Shown here one piece after another: positions 1-13,048 of a DNA stretch of 64,000 bases. The position numbers and the translations under genes were made by a program. Position 1 is the first letter of the stretch; every line of letters begins with the position of its first letter. The stretch is from Cannabis sativa (taxonomy: Eukaryota; Streptophyta; Magnoliopsida; Rosales; Cannabaceae), in NCBI RefSeq assembly GCF_029168945.1, contig NW_026870043.1, positions 9,988,501-10,052,500 on the forward strand, written 5' to 3'. Below the pieces are notes generated by a model. That model searched no databases and had not been told where the DNA came from. It worked only from the letters and a program-made list of their open reading frames with translations.

Positions 1-3000
1 AATAAGAATTTAATGTAATATTTATAAAATTATACTTAGATGGTGATTGAAATAAAATTAATTATTTCCATCTTAGTAATAATCTTAAATATAAATATTA
101 AGGAAATTAATTTAAGTTGAATTAAATTAGATTAATTAGCAACTTAAAAATTTCCTTGAGAATATATTTATTGAGTTCAAAAATTTAAAGTATAAAAACT
201 ATACAATTTTCGAAAAAATAATAAAATTGGAAAAGAAATACTTCGAGCAAAAATATCACCTATCTAGATTTTCTTTTGACTAATTAATTCAATGTCGAAT
301 AATAGATATTTTAAATTCATTTATTTTAAATTAATTAATTAAATGAAAAAATCATTGATTTAAGTTGGCCCAAGAATTAATTAAAATAAATAATTAATTT
401 ACAACTCAATCTATTTTTTAAGATAAATTCGAAAAATATTGCATAAATAAAATGCAATTTTCAAAATTGATTAAGAAAATAAAGGGAAAATATATATATT
501 GAAAATTATTTAAATTTAAGTTGAAAAATTAAATTTCAACCTAAAAATAATTTTCTATTTAATTAAGTGTCATGAAAAATAAATAAATATTTAAGTATCA
601 TGATGAAAATAAACTTAGATATTTAAAATTTTCAAGTTAATTAAATGTATTAAATTCAAGAAATAAATAATTAAGTGTAGAGAAGGCTTAATTATTTAAT
701 TTCTAGTTTAATACTAGGAAAAATATACTTAAATAAAATTGTACCAAAATTAATTATTTAAATAATTAATTTCACAAAGTATAATATTTTCCTATTTAAA
801 TATTAGAAATAATAAGTAGTCTAGAAATTACTATCTAGAAAATATCTTATTTGACTAGGTATCTTTTCAACAAAAATTTGAAAAATATCTAATTTAAGTT
901 ATATAGAAAAAATCTAAAACTTAAATAATTTCAAATTTAGATTTAATTAAATATTAAAAATTAAGTTATAACCACTTAATTTGAAGATATCTTTTTAAGT
1001 TAATATTCGAAAAGATATTAACCTAAAAAATATCTAAAATATTCCATTTTAAGTTAATATTCGAAAAGATACTAACTTAAAAAAAAATATTTTAAGAATC
1101 TTTAATAACTAATGCCTAGGATTCCTCAACTTGATTTAAAATTCAAATAAAATATTCAAATTTAAGTTGGATAAGAAAAATCAGTTGATACAACTAATTT
1201 ATAACTTAAATAGGAATATTTAATTAAATAATTTCCAGAAAGAATCTAGTTAGTTAAAATTCTATATTTAATTAAATACAAGAAAAATACAAATAGTTTG
1301 TCTAGAAATAATATCTAAAACTAAAAGTGTTTTTCTAAAAATTAACTTTAAAATATTAAAATGAAAATAAATTTTCATATATTTTAAAAGTTAATTATGT
1401 TGCTAATTCAATCTTATTAGGTCAAACTAATATAATTAACCTAGTACAGTTATTCAAATCAGGCAAATGGGCCTTCACAATTGGGGTAGTTCATGTGAGG
1501 GGGTGCTGGGTTCAGTGTGTCGTACCCACTTCTATGGCTCCCAACTCTCAAACAAGGCCCAAAAGAGAGGAATTTAACCTTAAAATAAATAACTGTTATT
1601 AATTGAATAGGTCCAAGAACTAAATGGACCTAAATAAAATCTATCATGGTGTGACATTTTATTTAGCAACAACCTATATGCATCTATATAATAAAATAAA
1701 CACATAGGCTCACACAGGTACACACATGGATGGATCCTATCATGTTGCTAGGTCATACACAGATGAAAGAAGATTGTAAAATTTACCTGTTAAAAATTAT
1801 TAACTTGACCAAGGGAGCCATCAGATCATTAGATCTGGCAAAAAGTAACCATGGCTATTTGTAATCAAGTAATAATAGGTTTTGAAAACTTACACACAAG
1901 CTAAAACCACATACTCCTGCAACAAGGTTAGCTGGATAGTTGGAAGTAGGATTTATTTAATTTTAAATAAATAAATTTCGAAAATTAAATAAATTAAATA
2001 AATAAATAAAATAAATATTTTATATTGAAAAATAAAATAAATAATAATATTAATTTATTTTTCGAAAAATAAAAATAAAATTAAAATTTAATTTTCGAAA
2101 ATAAAAAAAAAATTTACTTAAATTTCGAAATTAAAAAAAATATTTAAAATTAAACCTACAATTTTGAAAAATTAGGTTTCAACCAACCTAAGTATCATTT
2201 CAAAATTTGCTAACTACTTTTAAAAATTAAATGTTATTTTATAAATAAAAATTAGAAAAGATAAATTAAATATATTTTTCAGATTTTAAATTTAATTTAA
2301 ATAAATAAAATAACAAAATTTAAAAGTTAGCAAAATATCTTACATCTATTTAAAATTACATGGTTATAATTATCTTATTTTAAATTTAGATAAGGTCAAA
2401 ATATTTAAAAACAATTTAATTTTAAAAATTTAATATCTGACCTTAAATTTAAAAATAAGATAAGATATAATCAAATTTTAAGATAGATAATTAAGCAAAA
2501 AGATAGATATTTACTAATTTCAAATTCAAATTACACTAATATCTTGAATTAAATTTTAAAAAAATGAAATTAATTCATTATGATAATTAGAGTTAAATTA
2601 GGAATAGTAAATCTATAAATACAAAACTACACAAAAAATCAGAAGTTAATTCCATGAAAAAGCATGAAAAAACGAAGAAAAACGAAAATTTTGGGAGCTG
2701 TACGGACAGTATGCCAAGCATACTGTCCGCGCGCGTAGCCCTGAGTGACAGCCGAGAAAGCTCGGCGGAACAGGGGAACTTGCAGGGTCTTGCGCGCGCG
2801 TAGGGGAGGCTTCAGACACCAGCTTCCGCGCCCGGATGAAGGATTCAGACAAGAAATTTGTCTGAATCCGCTCGCGCGTGTGAGTGCACAGTCCCTTATC
2901 TTTTTTCGAATCTTCAAAAAATCATAACTAATTCAAATTAAATCGAAATTGAGTTCTGTAAAAAAGTAACTTGCTTAATTTTTTTCATACTATCCAATAA

Positions 3001-3152
3001 AAATAATTACAGAAACAAAATTTCAATTATTGTTCACGAAAATTCACAAACATCAATCAATCATCATATAACACTCAATACAACATGAAACCATCCAAAT
3101 AACGAACAATCGGTTTAGAGTCCAAATTTCATGTAAGTAAATCAATTACCAT
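1..3152 (-). other. Long AT-rich untranslated leader of A1
   Basis: About 3 kb, very AT-rich, with no ORF worth keeping. The same block, diverged by indels, recurs at 13340-16058 and 42660-45687, and inverted at the right edge of the window. It lies between the PBS and the expected gag start, so it is the 5' untranslated leader of the element. A GC-rich island at about 2696-2890 contrasts sharply with the rest and carries stem-loops. Confidence 0.8.
2703..2869 (-). other. Stem-loop cluster in the A1 leader
   Basis: Three inverted repeats lie within 170 bp. One is at 2703-2729 (12-bp arms CGGACAGTATGC, 3-nt loop). One is at 2751-2766 (6-bp arms GCCGAG, 4-nt loop). One is at 2841-2869 (12-bp arms GGATTCAGACAA, 5-nt loop). 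All arms pair perfectly as read. They sit roughly 300-470 nt downstream of the 5' LTR in element sense, where retroelement RNAs often carry packaging or dimerisation structure; that role is inferred. Confidence 0.6.
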
Positions 3153-3165
3153 GGCTCTGAGGCCA
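3153..3165 (-). other. Primer-binding site of A1
   Basis: On the minus strand this reads TGGCCTCAGAGCC, two nt inside the LTR end. It resembles the plant initiator-tRNA-Met PBS (TGGTATCAGAGCC) with two adjacent changes. The same variant occurs in C-mid (45688-45700) and C-outer (47918-47930), so it is a family trait and not decay. Confidence 0.75.
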
Positions 3166-3167
3166 GT

Positions 3168-5067
3168 TGTTGGAATTTCTTTTACCAGGATCTTAGATCT
3201 ACTCACAAGTATGTTGTTTAAACACCCTAAATATGAACTTTCTAAAACGATAAAATAAACACATATAAAGTTAAGAAAACCTTACATTGATGCAGCGGAA
3301 TTAATGTCTCCTTCCACTCAGATCTCTAACCCTTGTATCCTTTCTGTAGCAGAGTATAATCAAGATCTAAGCCCGAATGTCCTTCTTCTTCAAGTTTGAT
3401 CCTTCACAGTCTTCCAATCTATGATTGAATTACTGCTTGCTGTGTGTGGGCACTTACTCTTTCACTAGGGTTCGAAATTGATGAAGGACAAAAGAGGAGA
3501 GAGGGTTTCGGCCAGGTATAGAAAGTGGGGAAGGCTCAGTTTTTCTGAAGAGAGAAATTTCTGTCAGAAAGGCTAGTGAAACCTTGTTATTTGACTGAGC
3601 GATCACTTCCTATTTACAGGCAACTACTAGGTTTAGGTTAGGAATTATTTGGCATTAAAATAATGAAAATATTAACTTGAAAAACCTCAATAAGTGGCCG
3701 ACCAAGGTGTAGAAGTGGACCCCACTTGATTTTGCAGTTTTATCAAATTTTATTTCTATTTTCACAAAAACGCCAATTTTCCAATTCTAACATTTTAAAT
3801 GCCAAAACTAATTATTTAATAACTAAAATAGATTATTAAATAATATTGTCATTTAATTTAATTATTAATTAGACATATAAAGTCCATTAATAAATAAATA
3901 AACCTAGAAACTCTTTTCTTTACAATTTCACTCCTGCTTAGTGAAAATTCATAAAATTAGACATAGTCAAACTTTAGAATTATAATTGATTAATCACGAA
4001 TAATTTTTTGAGTCTTACAAACAGAATGTTCTCAACTAGAATGGGGACCATGGATCTATATGCTGAGCTTCCAATAAGTGAACCAAATTTACCAAGTAAA
4101 TTCCTACTTATTAATTCTTCATTGAATCCACTCTTAGAACTTAGAATTGCACTCTCAGACTTATATTGAGCATATTGTATGTTCCACGATATCAATATGC
4201 TATCTCATTTAACCATTGTTATAATCTTATTGTGATTTAAAGATGCTCTATATAGATGATCTACATCGAGATGGGATTTCTTTACCGTTCTCACCCCTCA
4301 ATGTATTTTGCCCCTTAAAACACTTAGCTACCTGTAAATGGTGTTTAGTGATCTAATGATTAGTCAGTTAAACAAGAGCTCATCCATTTACTTCTATTTG
4401 CTAAGCTCGAAGGGAATCATCTTTTTACTTCTATACACCAGTAGAAGCTATAGATTCCATATTTATGTTCAGCACTCCCACTCAATCATACTATCATGTT
4501 CCCAAAATATACGTATCACCCTGACCTAAAAGTAGGCTTAACTAATAAATCAAAGAACATGAATAGCATTCCTGAGTTGAGCCCAAGCATATCAGGATTT
4601 AGATTCTTTTAATCTTAAGATCAACTACTGATATTGACTTGGAAAGATATATATAACGGTAAGTTTGTAATATCTTAACTTAGTTGCAATATCGGTCCAG
4701 TCCAATGTATACTCCATACATTCGAAACTAGTATACTTTACTAATGTCCTGGAAAGAACATAACACTTACTCCAAGTGTAAGTACACATCATCGCTGATT
4801 ATCAATTTAGTGTAAATCCAATAACACTGATGAAACAGGGACTTATTCTTTTGATACATATGATCACAATCACATTCCATTGTGTTGACTATACTGTAAT
4901 TGTGAATAAACATATGATCTGGATTTAACTGATTCTGTGTGTAAATGTAATAAACATATTTAAACCATTAGCATGAAAAATTCATGCAAACATCAATCAC
5001 TTCAAATTTCTTATATTGATAACTAATCAGATTGTAAAGAGTTTTATTTACGGCATAAAACCCAACA
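3168..5067 (-). repeat. 5' LTR of A1
   Basis: 1,900-bp LTR bounded by TGTTGG and CCAACA. It is closely similar along its length to the LTRs at 47933-49834 and 53247-54612, and more distantly to 16059-17956, 45703-47601 and 51552-53246. Two LTR subfamilies are therefore visible. Short ORFs inside it are not conserved as genes. Confidence 0.9.
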
Positions 5068-8000
5068 GTTCCAACAGGCAGAAAATGAGCGGATTTCGTG
5101 AATCGATCCACCACAACCCAGATGGAATCGAACAAACCCGTGGTTCTAGGTAACCCAACCACGAAATCCATCGTGATATCCTCCCACTTCCATTCAGGTA
5201 GGGTTAAAGGCTGTAATAACCCTACTGGTCTCTGATGTTCATCCTTAATCTGCTGACAGGTGAGGCATCTCGATACGAATTCTACCAAATTCTTCTTCAT
5301 ACCGCTCCACCAAAAGTACGGTTTAAGATCCTGGTACATCTTGGTGGTGCCGGGATGCAGAGAATAAGGGGTAGAATGAGCCTCCTCAAAGATTTCATTC
5401 CTGAGTTCCTCACTACTCGGAACACAAACCCTAGCTTTATACAAAAGCATCCCGTTGTCTGACACTGAGAAATCCCTGGCTTGACCAGCCGAAACCTCAT
5501 CTTTGATTTTCACGAACTCTAGATCAGTCATCTGAGCGGTTTTAATTCTTTCCAAGAGATCAGTCATCTTTGATTTTCACGAACTCAATGCTGGATCTAA
5601 CCATGTCCTCTGCTAACTGAGGTGAGATCTGAATCATGCTAGCTACCTGCCCGGGACCTTTCCTGCTCAAGGCATCGGCCACTACATTGGCCTTCCCGGG
5701 GTGATAGAGAATCTCACAATCATAATCCTTCACTAACTCCAACCAGCGCCTCTGTCTCATATTCAAATCTTTCTGAGTAAAGAAATATTTGAGACTTTTG
5801 TGGTCGGTATAGATTTCACACCTTTCTCCGTAAAGGTAATGCTGCCAAATCTTCAATGCAAAAACTACCGCGGCCAATTCTAGGTCATGAGTCGGGTATC
5901 GCTGTTCATAATCCTTTAACTGAAGGGAGGCATAAGCGATAACCCGATCGGCCTGCATCAACACACATCCCAGACCCTGTCTTGATGCATCGCAATAAAC
6001 TACAAATTCTCTTTGTCTGAAGGCAAAGCTAGCATTAGAGCTGTAATCAACCTCTGTTTCAGCTCCTGAAAGCTAGCTTCGCATTTATCTGACCACACAA
6101 ACCGCTGATTCTTCTTTGTAAGTTTGGTTAAGGGTGTTGGGATCTTAGAAAACCCTTCCATGAACCGACGATAATAACCGACTAAACCCAAGAAGCTTCT
6201 AATTTCTGTCACTGTCTTCGGTCTTGGCCAATCCTTGACGGATTCTATTTTCTTGGAATCCACCTTTATCCCATCTTTGCTAACAATATGCCCTAAGAAA
6301 GACACCTCAGATAGCCAAAATTCACATTTCTTGAATTTGGCATAAAGCTTGTGTTCCCGAAGCCGTTGCAGAACCATCTGAAGATGTAACTCGTGCTCCT
6401 CTTCTGATTGAGAGTACACAAGGATGTCGTCGATAAACACGATAACACAGATATCGAGGAAATCCTTGAATACCTTATTCATCAAATCCATAAATGCTGC
6501 AGGAGCATTGGTTAGTCCAAACGACATAACCAAGAATTCATAATGTCCATACCTAGTACGGAAGCCGTCTTCGGAATGTCCTCCTCTCGGATTTTCAACT
6601 GATGATAACCCAATCGGAGATCAATCTTCGAAAAGACTGTCTTCCCCTGAAGTTGATCAAACAGATCATCGATCCTAGGTAGTTGATATTTATTCTTCAC
6701 TGTTAGCTTGTTTAACTCCCGATAATCGATGCACATCCTCATAGTTCCATCTTTCTTCCTGACGAACAGAACCGGAGCTCCCCAGGGTGACACACTAGGC
6801 CGAATAAACCCTATGCCAAGTAACCCCTGAAGCTGAATCTTTAATTCCTTAAGTTCAGCTGGAGCCATTCTATACGGAGCCTTGGAAACCGGTTCCACTC
6901 CTAGTGCCAAATCTATAACGAAATCAATCTCCCACTGAGGTGGTAACCCTGGAAGTTCTTCGGGAAAAACATCTAGAAATTCCCAAACCACCTTGATGTC
7001 CTCTGGCCAAATGGTATCTGGCCGAGTGGTGTCCATCACCACGGCCAGAAACCCTAAACAACTGCCATGCAGTAACTCCCTAGCTGACATGGTCGAAATC
7101 ACCGGGATCTGAGATCCCCGAACTGAACCAACAAACACAAATGGTTCTTCACTTTCCGGTTGGAAGGTCACCATCTTCCTCTTGCAATCAATACTAGCTC
7201 AGTATTTAGATAGGAAATCCATTCCTAGAATAATATCGAAATCTACTAGGCTCATCTCTATTAAGTCAGCACTTAACTCCCTACCATCTATTCTGATCGG
7301 CATAGGCCTAATCCACCTTTTGGAGATAACTAACTCTCCGCCAGGTAATAGGGTTCCAAACCCTAATTCATAACTGTCACACGGTCTATCCAATTTACTA
7401 AAGATTCTGGCTGCCACATAAGAATGTGTGGCCCCGGAATCAAACAGCACTGAATAAAATGAGTTATTAACTGAGAGCTGACCTGTTACAACTGAGGGGC
7501 TGGCTTCTGCATCAGCCTGAGTAATGGCGAACACCCTAGCTTGAGTGGGTCTCGCTGGAGCCCTAGGTGCCTCTGATCGAAGTTGGGGACAATCCCTCTT
7601 GTAATGTCCGGGCATGCCACACTGAAAGCATCCCTAACCTCTGCACTCACCCAAATGGTGCCTTTTACAACTGGGGCACTATGGGTAAGAAAATCGGGTC
7701 TCAACACCACCCTGACGGCTGCCTCTACTCTCGTTCCCTCGGAACCTCTTGTTGTGACCCGAGCCACCGGATGCAGTGGATGTTTTCCTCTTCTGGTTCA
7801 TGGCCGAACCACTACCTCCCCTGCTGAAGCCTGATGCAGGAGGAGTAGGAGCCCCGCCACTCACTGGAGTCCTAACTGACTCCGACATACATCCAACTCC
7901 GCCCTCAGCTCGCGCTGCCTTCTCCACCATCTCAGCATAGGTGGTCTTGTCATCTGTGGTGATCATAAGGTCATGGTTGATCTTCACATTTAATCCATCC

Positions 8001-8755
8001 AGATATTTTTCCTTCTTACTGAAATCGGTTGGCACAATTCCCGAGGCCAACCTCGCCAACCGATCGAACTGGGTGGTATACTCAGTCACGCTCATGTTTT
8101 CCTGCTGGGTCAGGTGGGTGAACTCTTTCCTCTTGGCACTTCTAACAACCTCATTATAGTATTTCGCGTTGAAGAGTTTCTAGAACCTTTCCCAGGTCAT
8201 AGTGGTGACATCATGAATCTGAGACACCATGTCCCACCAGACTAGAGCGTCTTCTTGGAACTGGAAGGTGGCACACACCACCCTGTCATTCCCGGTGACA
8301 CCCATGAAATTCAGTATCTTAGTAATCACCGTTAGCCACTGCTCGACTTTAATTACGTCCGGACCTCCCAAAAAAACCGGAGGTGCTTGCTTCCGGAACC
8401 TTTCATACAAGGGTTCCATTCTGTTTGCTGCTACCACTATCTCGGCCTGAGCAACAGGGGCGGGTGCCACAGGAACTTCTGGCACCGGCACTGCAGGAGC
8501 CCCCTGCTGCCTCAATCTCTGAATCTCAAGATCTTGCTCCTCTATTCTGGCTTGCATTTCAGCAAACCTAGTTTCCCAATTCTGGGCTTCCTGATCGGCT
8601 TGGGCAACCTGTGGCGGGTTATCATCACCCCGACCACGAGCCCTGCCCCTGGGACCTCTACCACGGCCCCTAACATTCGGGAGAAACTGAGCTCCCTGAC
8701 CCTGATTTTACCCTACCGAGTTGCCCTGACTCCTGGTGTTCCGCCTGGCGTCCAT
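5068..8755 (-). pseudogene. G3 gag-pol pseudogene
   Basis: Aligned by eye to G2, the coding region starts at ATG 8755-8753. It runs through gag, a zinc knuckle (after an in-frame TAG at about 7634), aspartic protease (DSGATHS), RT (FIDDIL near 6430), RNase H, and the start of integrase (MDFVVGLP). It is broken by at least five in-frame stops, for example near 8709, 8173, 7680, 7634 and 7198. Probable frameshifts lie near 6563 and 6003. A 22-bp segment at 5503-5525 is repeated at about 5565-5587, replacing about a dozen residues upstream of the integrase zinc finger. The frame ends where A1 begins. No product is expected. Confidence 0.88.
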
Positions 8756-9030
8756 CTAGTCTGAACAGCCTGCGAAACTAAGAGTTGGCACATCAGGTCA
8801 TGATCAAAGAGAGCTTACTAATGCCGCTTAATTTGAAAATTAAAAACATGCACCTATTCTACTATTAGGCTACTAAAATGCTTCCAATCAGACTTTTCTT
8901 ATTTATAATAATTAAATAAACTACTAAAGCAATAAAAGCTTACTGAACCGTAGAACAAGCTAACTGCTGATGATGATTGTACATGTCGTGACGATCTTCG
9001 GAAGACAACCTGGCGGCTCTGATACCAAAT

Positions 9031-11317
9031 TGTAACACCCTAACTAGCATAGGCGTATTACGTGATTTTTAAACATACTGTGCAACTCGTTGCTAATCAA
9101 CGAGGTTTATGGAAATCGCGATTAATTAAAGTTTTTGCTTTTTAATTAAACTTATAAATATTTCATACAAAATACTGTGGGATCCCATTTACAAAAAAGC
9201 TTTACAAAGGTTTACTGTCTAATACAAAATACTTGACGCCTAGCGTCTAATTACAAAAAACACTGTCGTCCTGAGGATCGTATGCTCCAGGCCTAACCGC
9301 CCCGACATGTACAATCTTGACCAGCTCGCTCTCACGGTTCCTCAACCTTGGCCTTGCCCTTACCTACACATAAACATAGCACTGTGAGTCGACAAACTCA
9401 GTAAGAAAAGCATAAATCATAATCATACATAAATCCCGGGTTATGATCAGACGCCCATACCCCTGACCGTAACCCTAATTGCTGTGTCCCACACGATACT
9501 GAGTCCCGAACGTTCATAAGACGGTACTATTGACAAGTAACAGCCTATGCTCGGTTCACTTGTCATACTCCAGCTGCTAGTCATACTCTAGCCTAACCGA
9601 TGTGTTACTGTATCAGCCTATACTCGGTTCACTGGTCATACTCCAGCTGCTAGTCATACTCTAGCCTAACCGATGTGATACTGTCAAATAGCACAGTACC
9701 ACCAACCCTAGAATCAGCCTATACTCGGTATACTGGACATACTCCAGTTGCTAGTCATACTATAGCCTAACCGATGTGATATGGTCGGATGGTACGAATC
9801 CAACATACATATCTAATGTAATCTAACAACCTTCTTAACATGCACGCTAAACATGTAATACATATGCATACTGTTATACTAATCTTACCTCAATTCCGAA
9901 TTCAGGTGTGCCGGTCAATCTGACTGGAACGAACTGCGCGGCGGTTTACAGGCTCCTAAACCATAACAATCACAATACTAATAAGTGATACGCTAAATCA
10001 CTTCCCGGGGACTTAAACTAGAAACTAAAAGTTTCCCTATCGATAAAAAGCATGGCAATACCCCAAATAACATAAAAACGAGAAAATCTAGGGTTCCTGA
10101 AAATCCCCTAACCGGCAGACCGGTTTTGCAACTAGAATTCCAGTTCTGGGAATTCCTGAACCCCATCCGGAATTCCGGATGCACAACCGGAATTCCGGTT
10201 CCTCGCAGGAAACTTTCAAAAATTCATAACTTGCTCAAATCAATTTCAAACCACACCAAAACTTCCAGACCTGTTCTAAATACCCCAAAGAACAATACCA
10301 AAGCAACAAAACAACCCAGAACACACAGATACTAAAAATGCCATGTGAGCTCCAAGCTTTGAGTTCAAAACTCAACTTGGCTAAAGCTCACCTACAAGCA
10401 TCAAAACCTGAATAAAACTACATATTCATGCATATAAAAACTGCAGAAACTGAACTCACGCACAACCAAACTTTACCGCAACTATTTTCACATTTTCTCT
10501 TTGAAAACTATAGCTTTTGAATAGAAATTCCATAACTTTAAACAACACCACCAACATGCAACACAAGTAGCTCTAAATCTACACAAATACTCATGGATAA
10601 ACTTCATAAATCAACAACAACATACAGCAGCAAGAACACTCTAAAATCAAGCATGCAATTCACTAACTTTTTCTTAAAACACAAGAAAACACCAAGAAAG
10701 GCTACAAGGAAATTACCTAAAGTTTAAGCACCTCAAAATCAAGATGATTCTTGCTGGAAATGCAGAAGAAAAACTCCAATTCCAGCTGCTCAAGAAGTGG
10801 CCGAAAGAGAGAGGAAGAGAGAAAAGCAATTTTCCAAATTTTCTAATTTTCTTACTTTTTGAAACTTTGAACCAAATGAGAATAAATTCAAAATAAACTC
10901 TTTATTTCAGCCATCATAAATCAAATAACATTTAATTTTTCACTCAAAGTCCACTAAAGGACAAGAATAAAAATGGGGCAAAATGACCATTTTGCCCCTC
11001 CACACTAACATCACATAAAGGGTACTAAAAGGGTATTTTGGAAAATTTTAAATTCCCAGCCAATCCCGACATTCCCAATGTCTAAATAACCGTCCCACAA
11101 TACTAACATACTAAGTTGTGATCTTATTGAGCCAAACACCGAGTTCCATTTTGCCGGACACCGAAAATGCAAAATTATGAAATTAACTATATGACATAAA
11201 ATGCATTGCAGAATTTGATAATAACAACATAAATAATTATTTAAATATCTATAAATAATTTTCATAATTAAACATAATTAACTGCTAATTTTCAAATTAA
11301 ACTAAGCGGTCTTTACA
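9031..11317 (-). repeat. 5' LTR of G3
   Basis: 2,287-bp LTR reading TGTAAAGACC...GTGTTACA on the minus strand. It contains the roughly 70-bp tandem repeat block typical of this family (about 9540-9790, three units). It also has GAATTC-centred palindromes near 10130-10205, and a perfect 11-bp inverted repeat around 10975-10998 with arms GGGGCAAAATG. Confidence 0.9.
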
Positions 11318-12469
11318 AAAATACTTGCTCGAGATTAAGTAATCAAAAATTAAGATACCATAAAATGTTATGAGAATTAAGAAATCTAGGTTCAAGTCAA
11401 TCGAATAGACTGAACTAGAATTCTATTATCTTATTCTCATAATTCTGATAAGTTATATCTATCCACATGAATGGTTAGATTTACTTTTCAGTAGTGTTCT
11501 TAAGTTCCTATCACAAGTGTCAACCTAATGAAGATGGGTAAAGAATTTTAAAATTCTCCCACTCAATTAAGGTATTGTGATACATTATCAAAGAACTTTT
11601 ATAGGTATCAACTTTTACTACAACAGTAAAACAAAATTGGAACATACAATCAAAATCAAGAATTTATTTTGATAATAGCTAAGTCATTATATTACTTCCA
11701 TGTTTAAAGAAAATATGTGTTACATAGGGTATTGTGGAAAAATTCCACCCCTAAGTATATAGAGATTTTGATCCACCCCTAAAGGTTGTAAATATCATGA
11801 TTCTCTAAGTGTGATAGAGTTTATGTGGAGTTGAATACTATCCAGAGTTCATTAGATATAAAAGATTGTTGAATTGCATAGTTTTGTTAACTTTTTCTCC
11901 ACCCCTATCAGATCAAAAGATCCTTTTATTAAACAAATTCTCAATAATTGTATTAGAATTAACAATTATTTATAAACATAGAGATAATTTCTAGTGTTTA
12001 TTTAATATAACTCTATGAAGAGTTGTAAATATTATAGAATTTGCATCAATAATAAAAACACTTACACATACAAACATATAAATATAATGTGGTAATTGTT
12101 TTTTAAGATAAAGTAAATGAAGCTCAATCTCATAAATTGCAATTTGTTTGAAATAGAAAATAAAATGAACTTTATTAATAATAAAAAAAAAGTATTGCAA
12201 CAATATGAGAAGAAACAGGGATAAAAATCCCTAACTAAAATTCGAAATCCAAATTGTCTTTAAACTAAAACAATTAATTCAAAATATAGATAAATGAGCT
12301 TCATTTCCAACTTGGACGATCTTCACCCTTTGTCCAGCTTTCCGATCCAACTCATGAAGATAGCAACTGAGTTCAAGTAGCTTGGCCTATAAGAAGAAGA
12401 AACAAATAAACAAAGTTAGTCCAGAATCAATAATCCAATTGGATAATAATTCACTAAAACTCTTAAATT
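11318..12469 (-). other. C-outer internal region downstream of gag, non-coding
   Basis: AT-rich, with no protease, integrase or RT reading frame where a copia pol would follow gag. Blocks such as 11500-11620 and 11720-11800 ('ccacccct' runs, 'ctcccact') resemble 19040-19160 and 19310-19340 of C-mid, so this is shared 3' internal sequence of the family. It argues that pol is missing from these elements and not merely displaced. Confidence 0.6.
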
Positions 12470-13048
12470 TTATAGAAAAGAAATACCTTGTTTCTTTGCA
12501 AGAACTTTAGGACATTGGGGTTTCCAATGACCTTTCTCATTGCAGTAGAAACACTTTCCTTTGAGTGTATCACCAGAAGCAGCAGCCTTTTTGTTTTTCA
12601 GGGCTTTAGCACGCTTCTTGGTGTTTTTCCACTTCTTCTTCGATTTGGGTTTAGAAGCAGATGCAACATTTGCTTCAGGTTTGACCGTCCCATTACCATT
12701 CCTAGAATTTTGAGGCTTATTCCCTTTCTTCTTGGGTCCTCCAATCAAATTTTCATATGTCTGAAGGTTATTGACTAACTCATGAAAGTCTATGTCCTTT
12801 TTATTCATGACATAATTTGATGTATAGGGCAGAAATGCTGGAGTCAGACTATTCAAGATAAGACTTACTTGAGTAGTGTGATCCATTTCAGCAACATGAT
12901 CTTGGGCTTCTTGGAAATAACAAGCCATGAGGAGAACATGATCACACACGTTTTGATGGGGTTCCATCCGTGCATTGATGTATTTCTTAGTCGCGTCAAA
13001 GCGAGACATAAGAGATGCCCTACAGAATAGCTCAGTGAACTTCGTCAT
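12470..13048 (-). pseudogene. Copia gag fragment of C-outer
   Basis: 192-codon frame matching the C-terminal two thirds of copia capsid (UBN2-type gag). It has the segment FDATKKYINARM, then SNYVMNKKDIDFHEL, a Lys-rich linker, and a CCHC zinc knuckle CFYCNEKGHWKPQC near residues 166-179. In full-length relatives gag forms the particle and the knuckle binds RNA. The N-terminal capsid portion is absent: upstream is leader-like sequence, so the ATG at 13048 is probably internal. The frame itself is open, which is unusual in this decayed nest. It ends shortly after the knuckle with no protease. A gag-only element relying on enzymes supplied in trans is one reading; a simple deletion derivative is another. 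Confidence 0.75.

Larger units (their letters stand above)
1..5067 (-). mobile_element. Copia-type LTR element A1 (5' part, runs off left edge)
   Basis: This is the 5' part of a minus-strand copia-like element: its 5' LTR (3168-5067), a primer-binding site and a long AT-rich leader without coding potential. The rest lies left of the window. The LTR ends are TGTTGG...CCAACA. To the right, sequence resumes inside the integrase region of gypsy element G3, so A1 inserted there. The right-hand TSD should be GTTCC (5068-5072), but the left one is outside the window. Leader and LTR match those of C-outer and C-mid, so all belong to one family of elements that appear to lack pol. Confidence 0.85.
5068..11317 (-). 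mobile_element. Gypsy chromovirus-like element G3, 5' LTR plus truncated gag-pol
   Basis: Minus-strand Ty3/gypsy element of the same family as G1 and G2. It has its 5' LTR (9031-11317), a PBS at 9015-9027 (minus strand TGGTATCAGAGCC) and a badly damaged gag-pol. The copy stops at 5068 in the integrase core because A1 inserted there; the integrase C-terminus, chromodomain and 3' LTR are not in the window. The flank at 11318 is C-outer sequence, so G3 inserted into C-outer. Confidence 0.9.

Noticed and set aside
1..3152. AT-rich blocks as satellite or matrix-attachment DNA
   Set aside because: They are collinear with the leader of LTR elements at three other places and are bounded by a PBS and an LTR.
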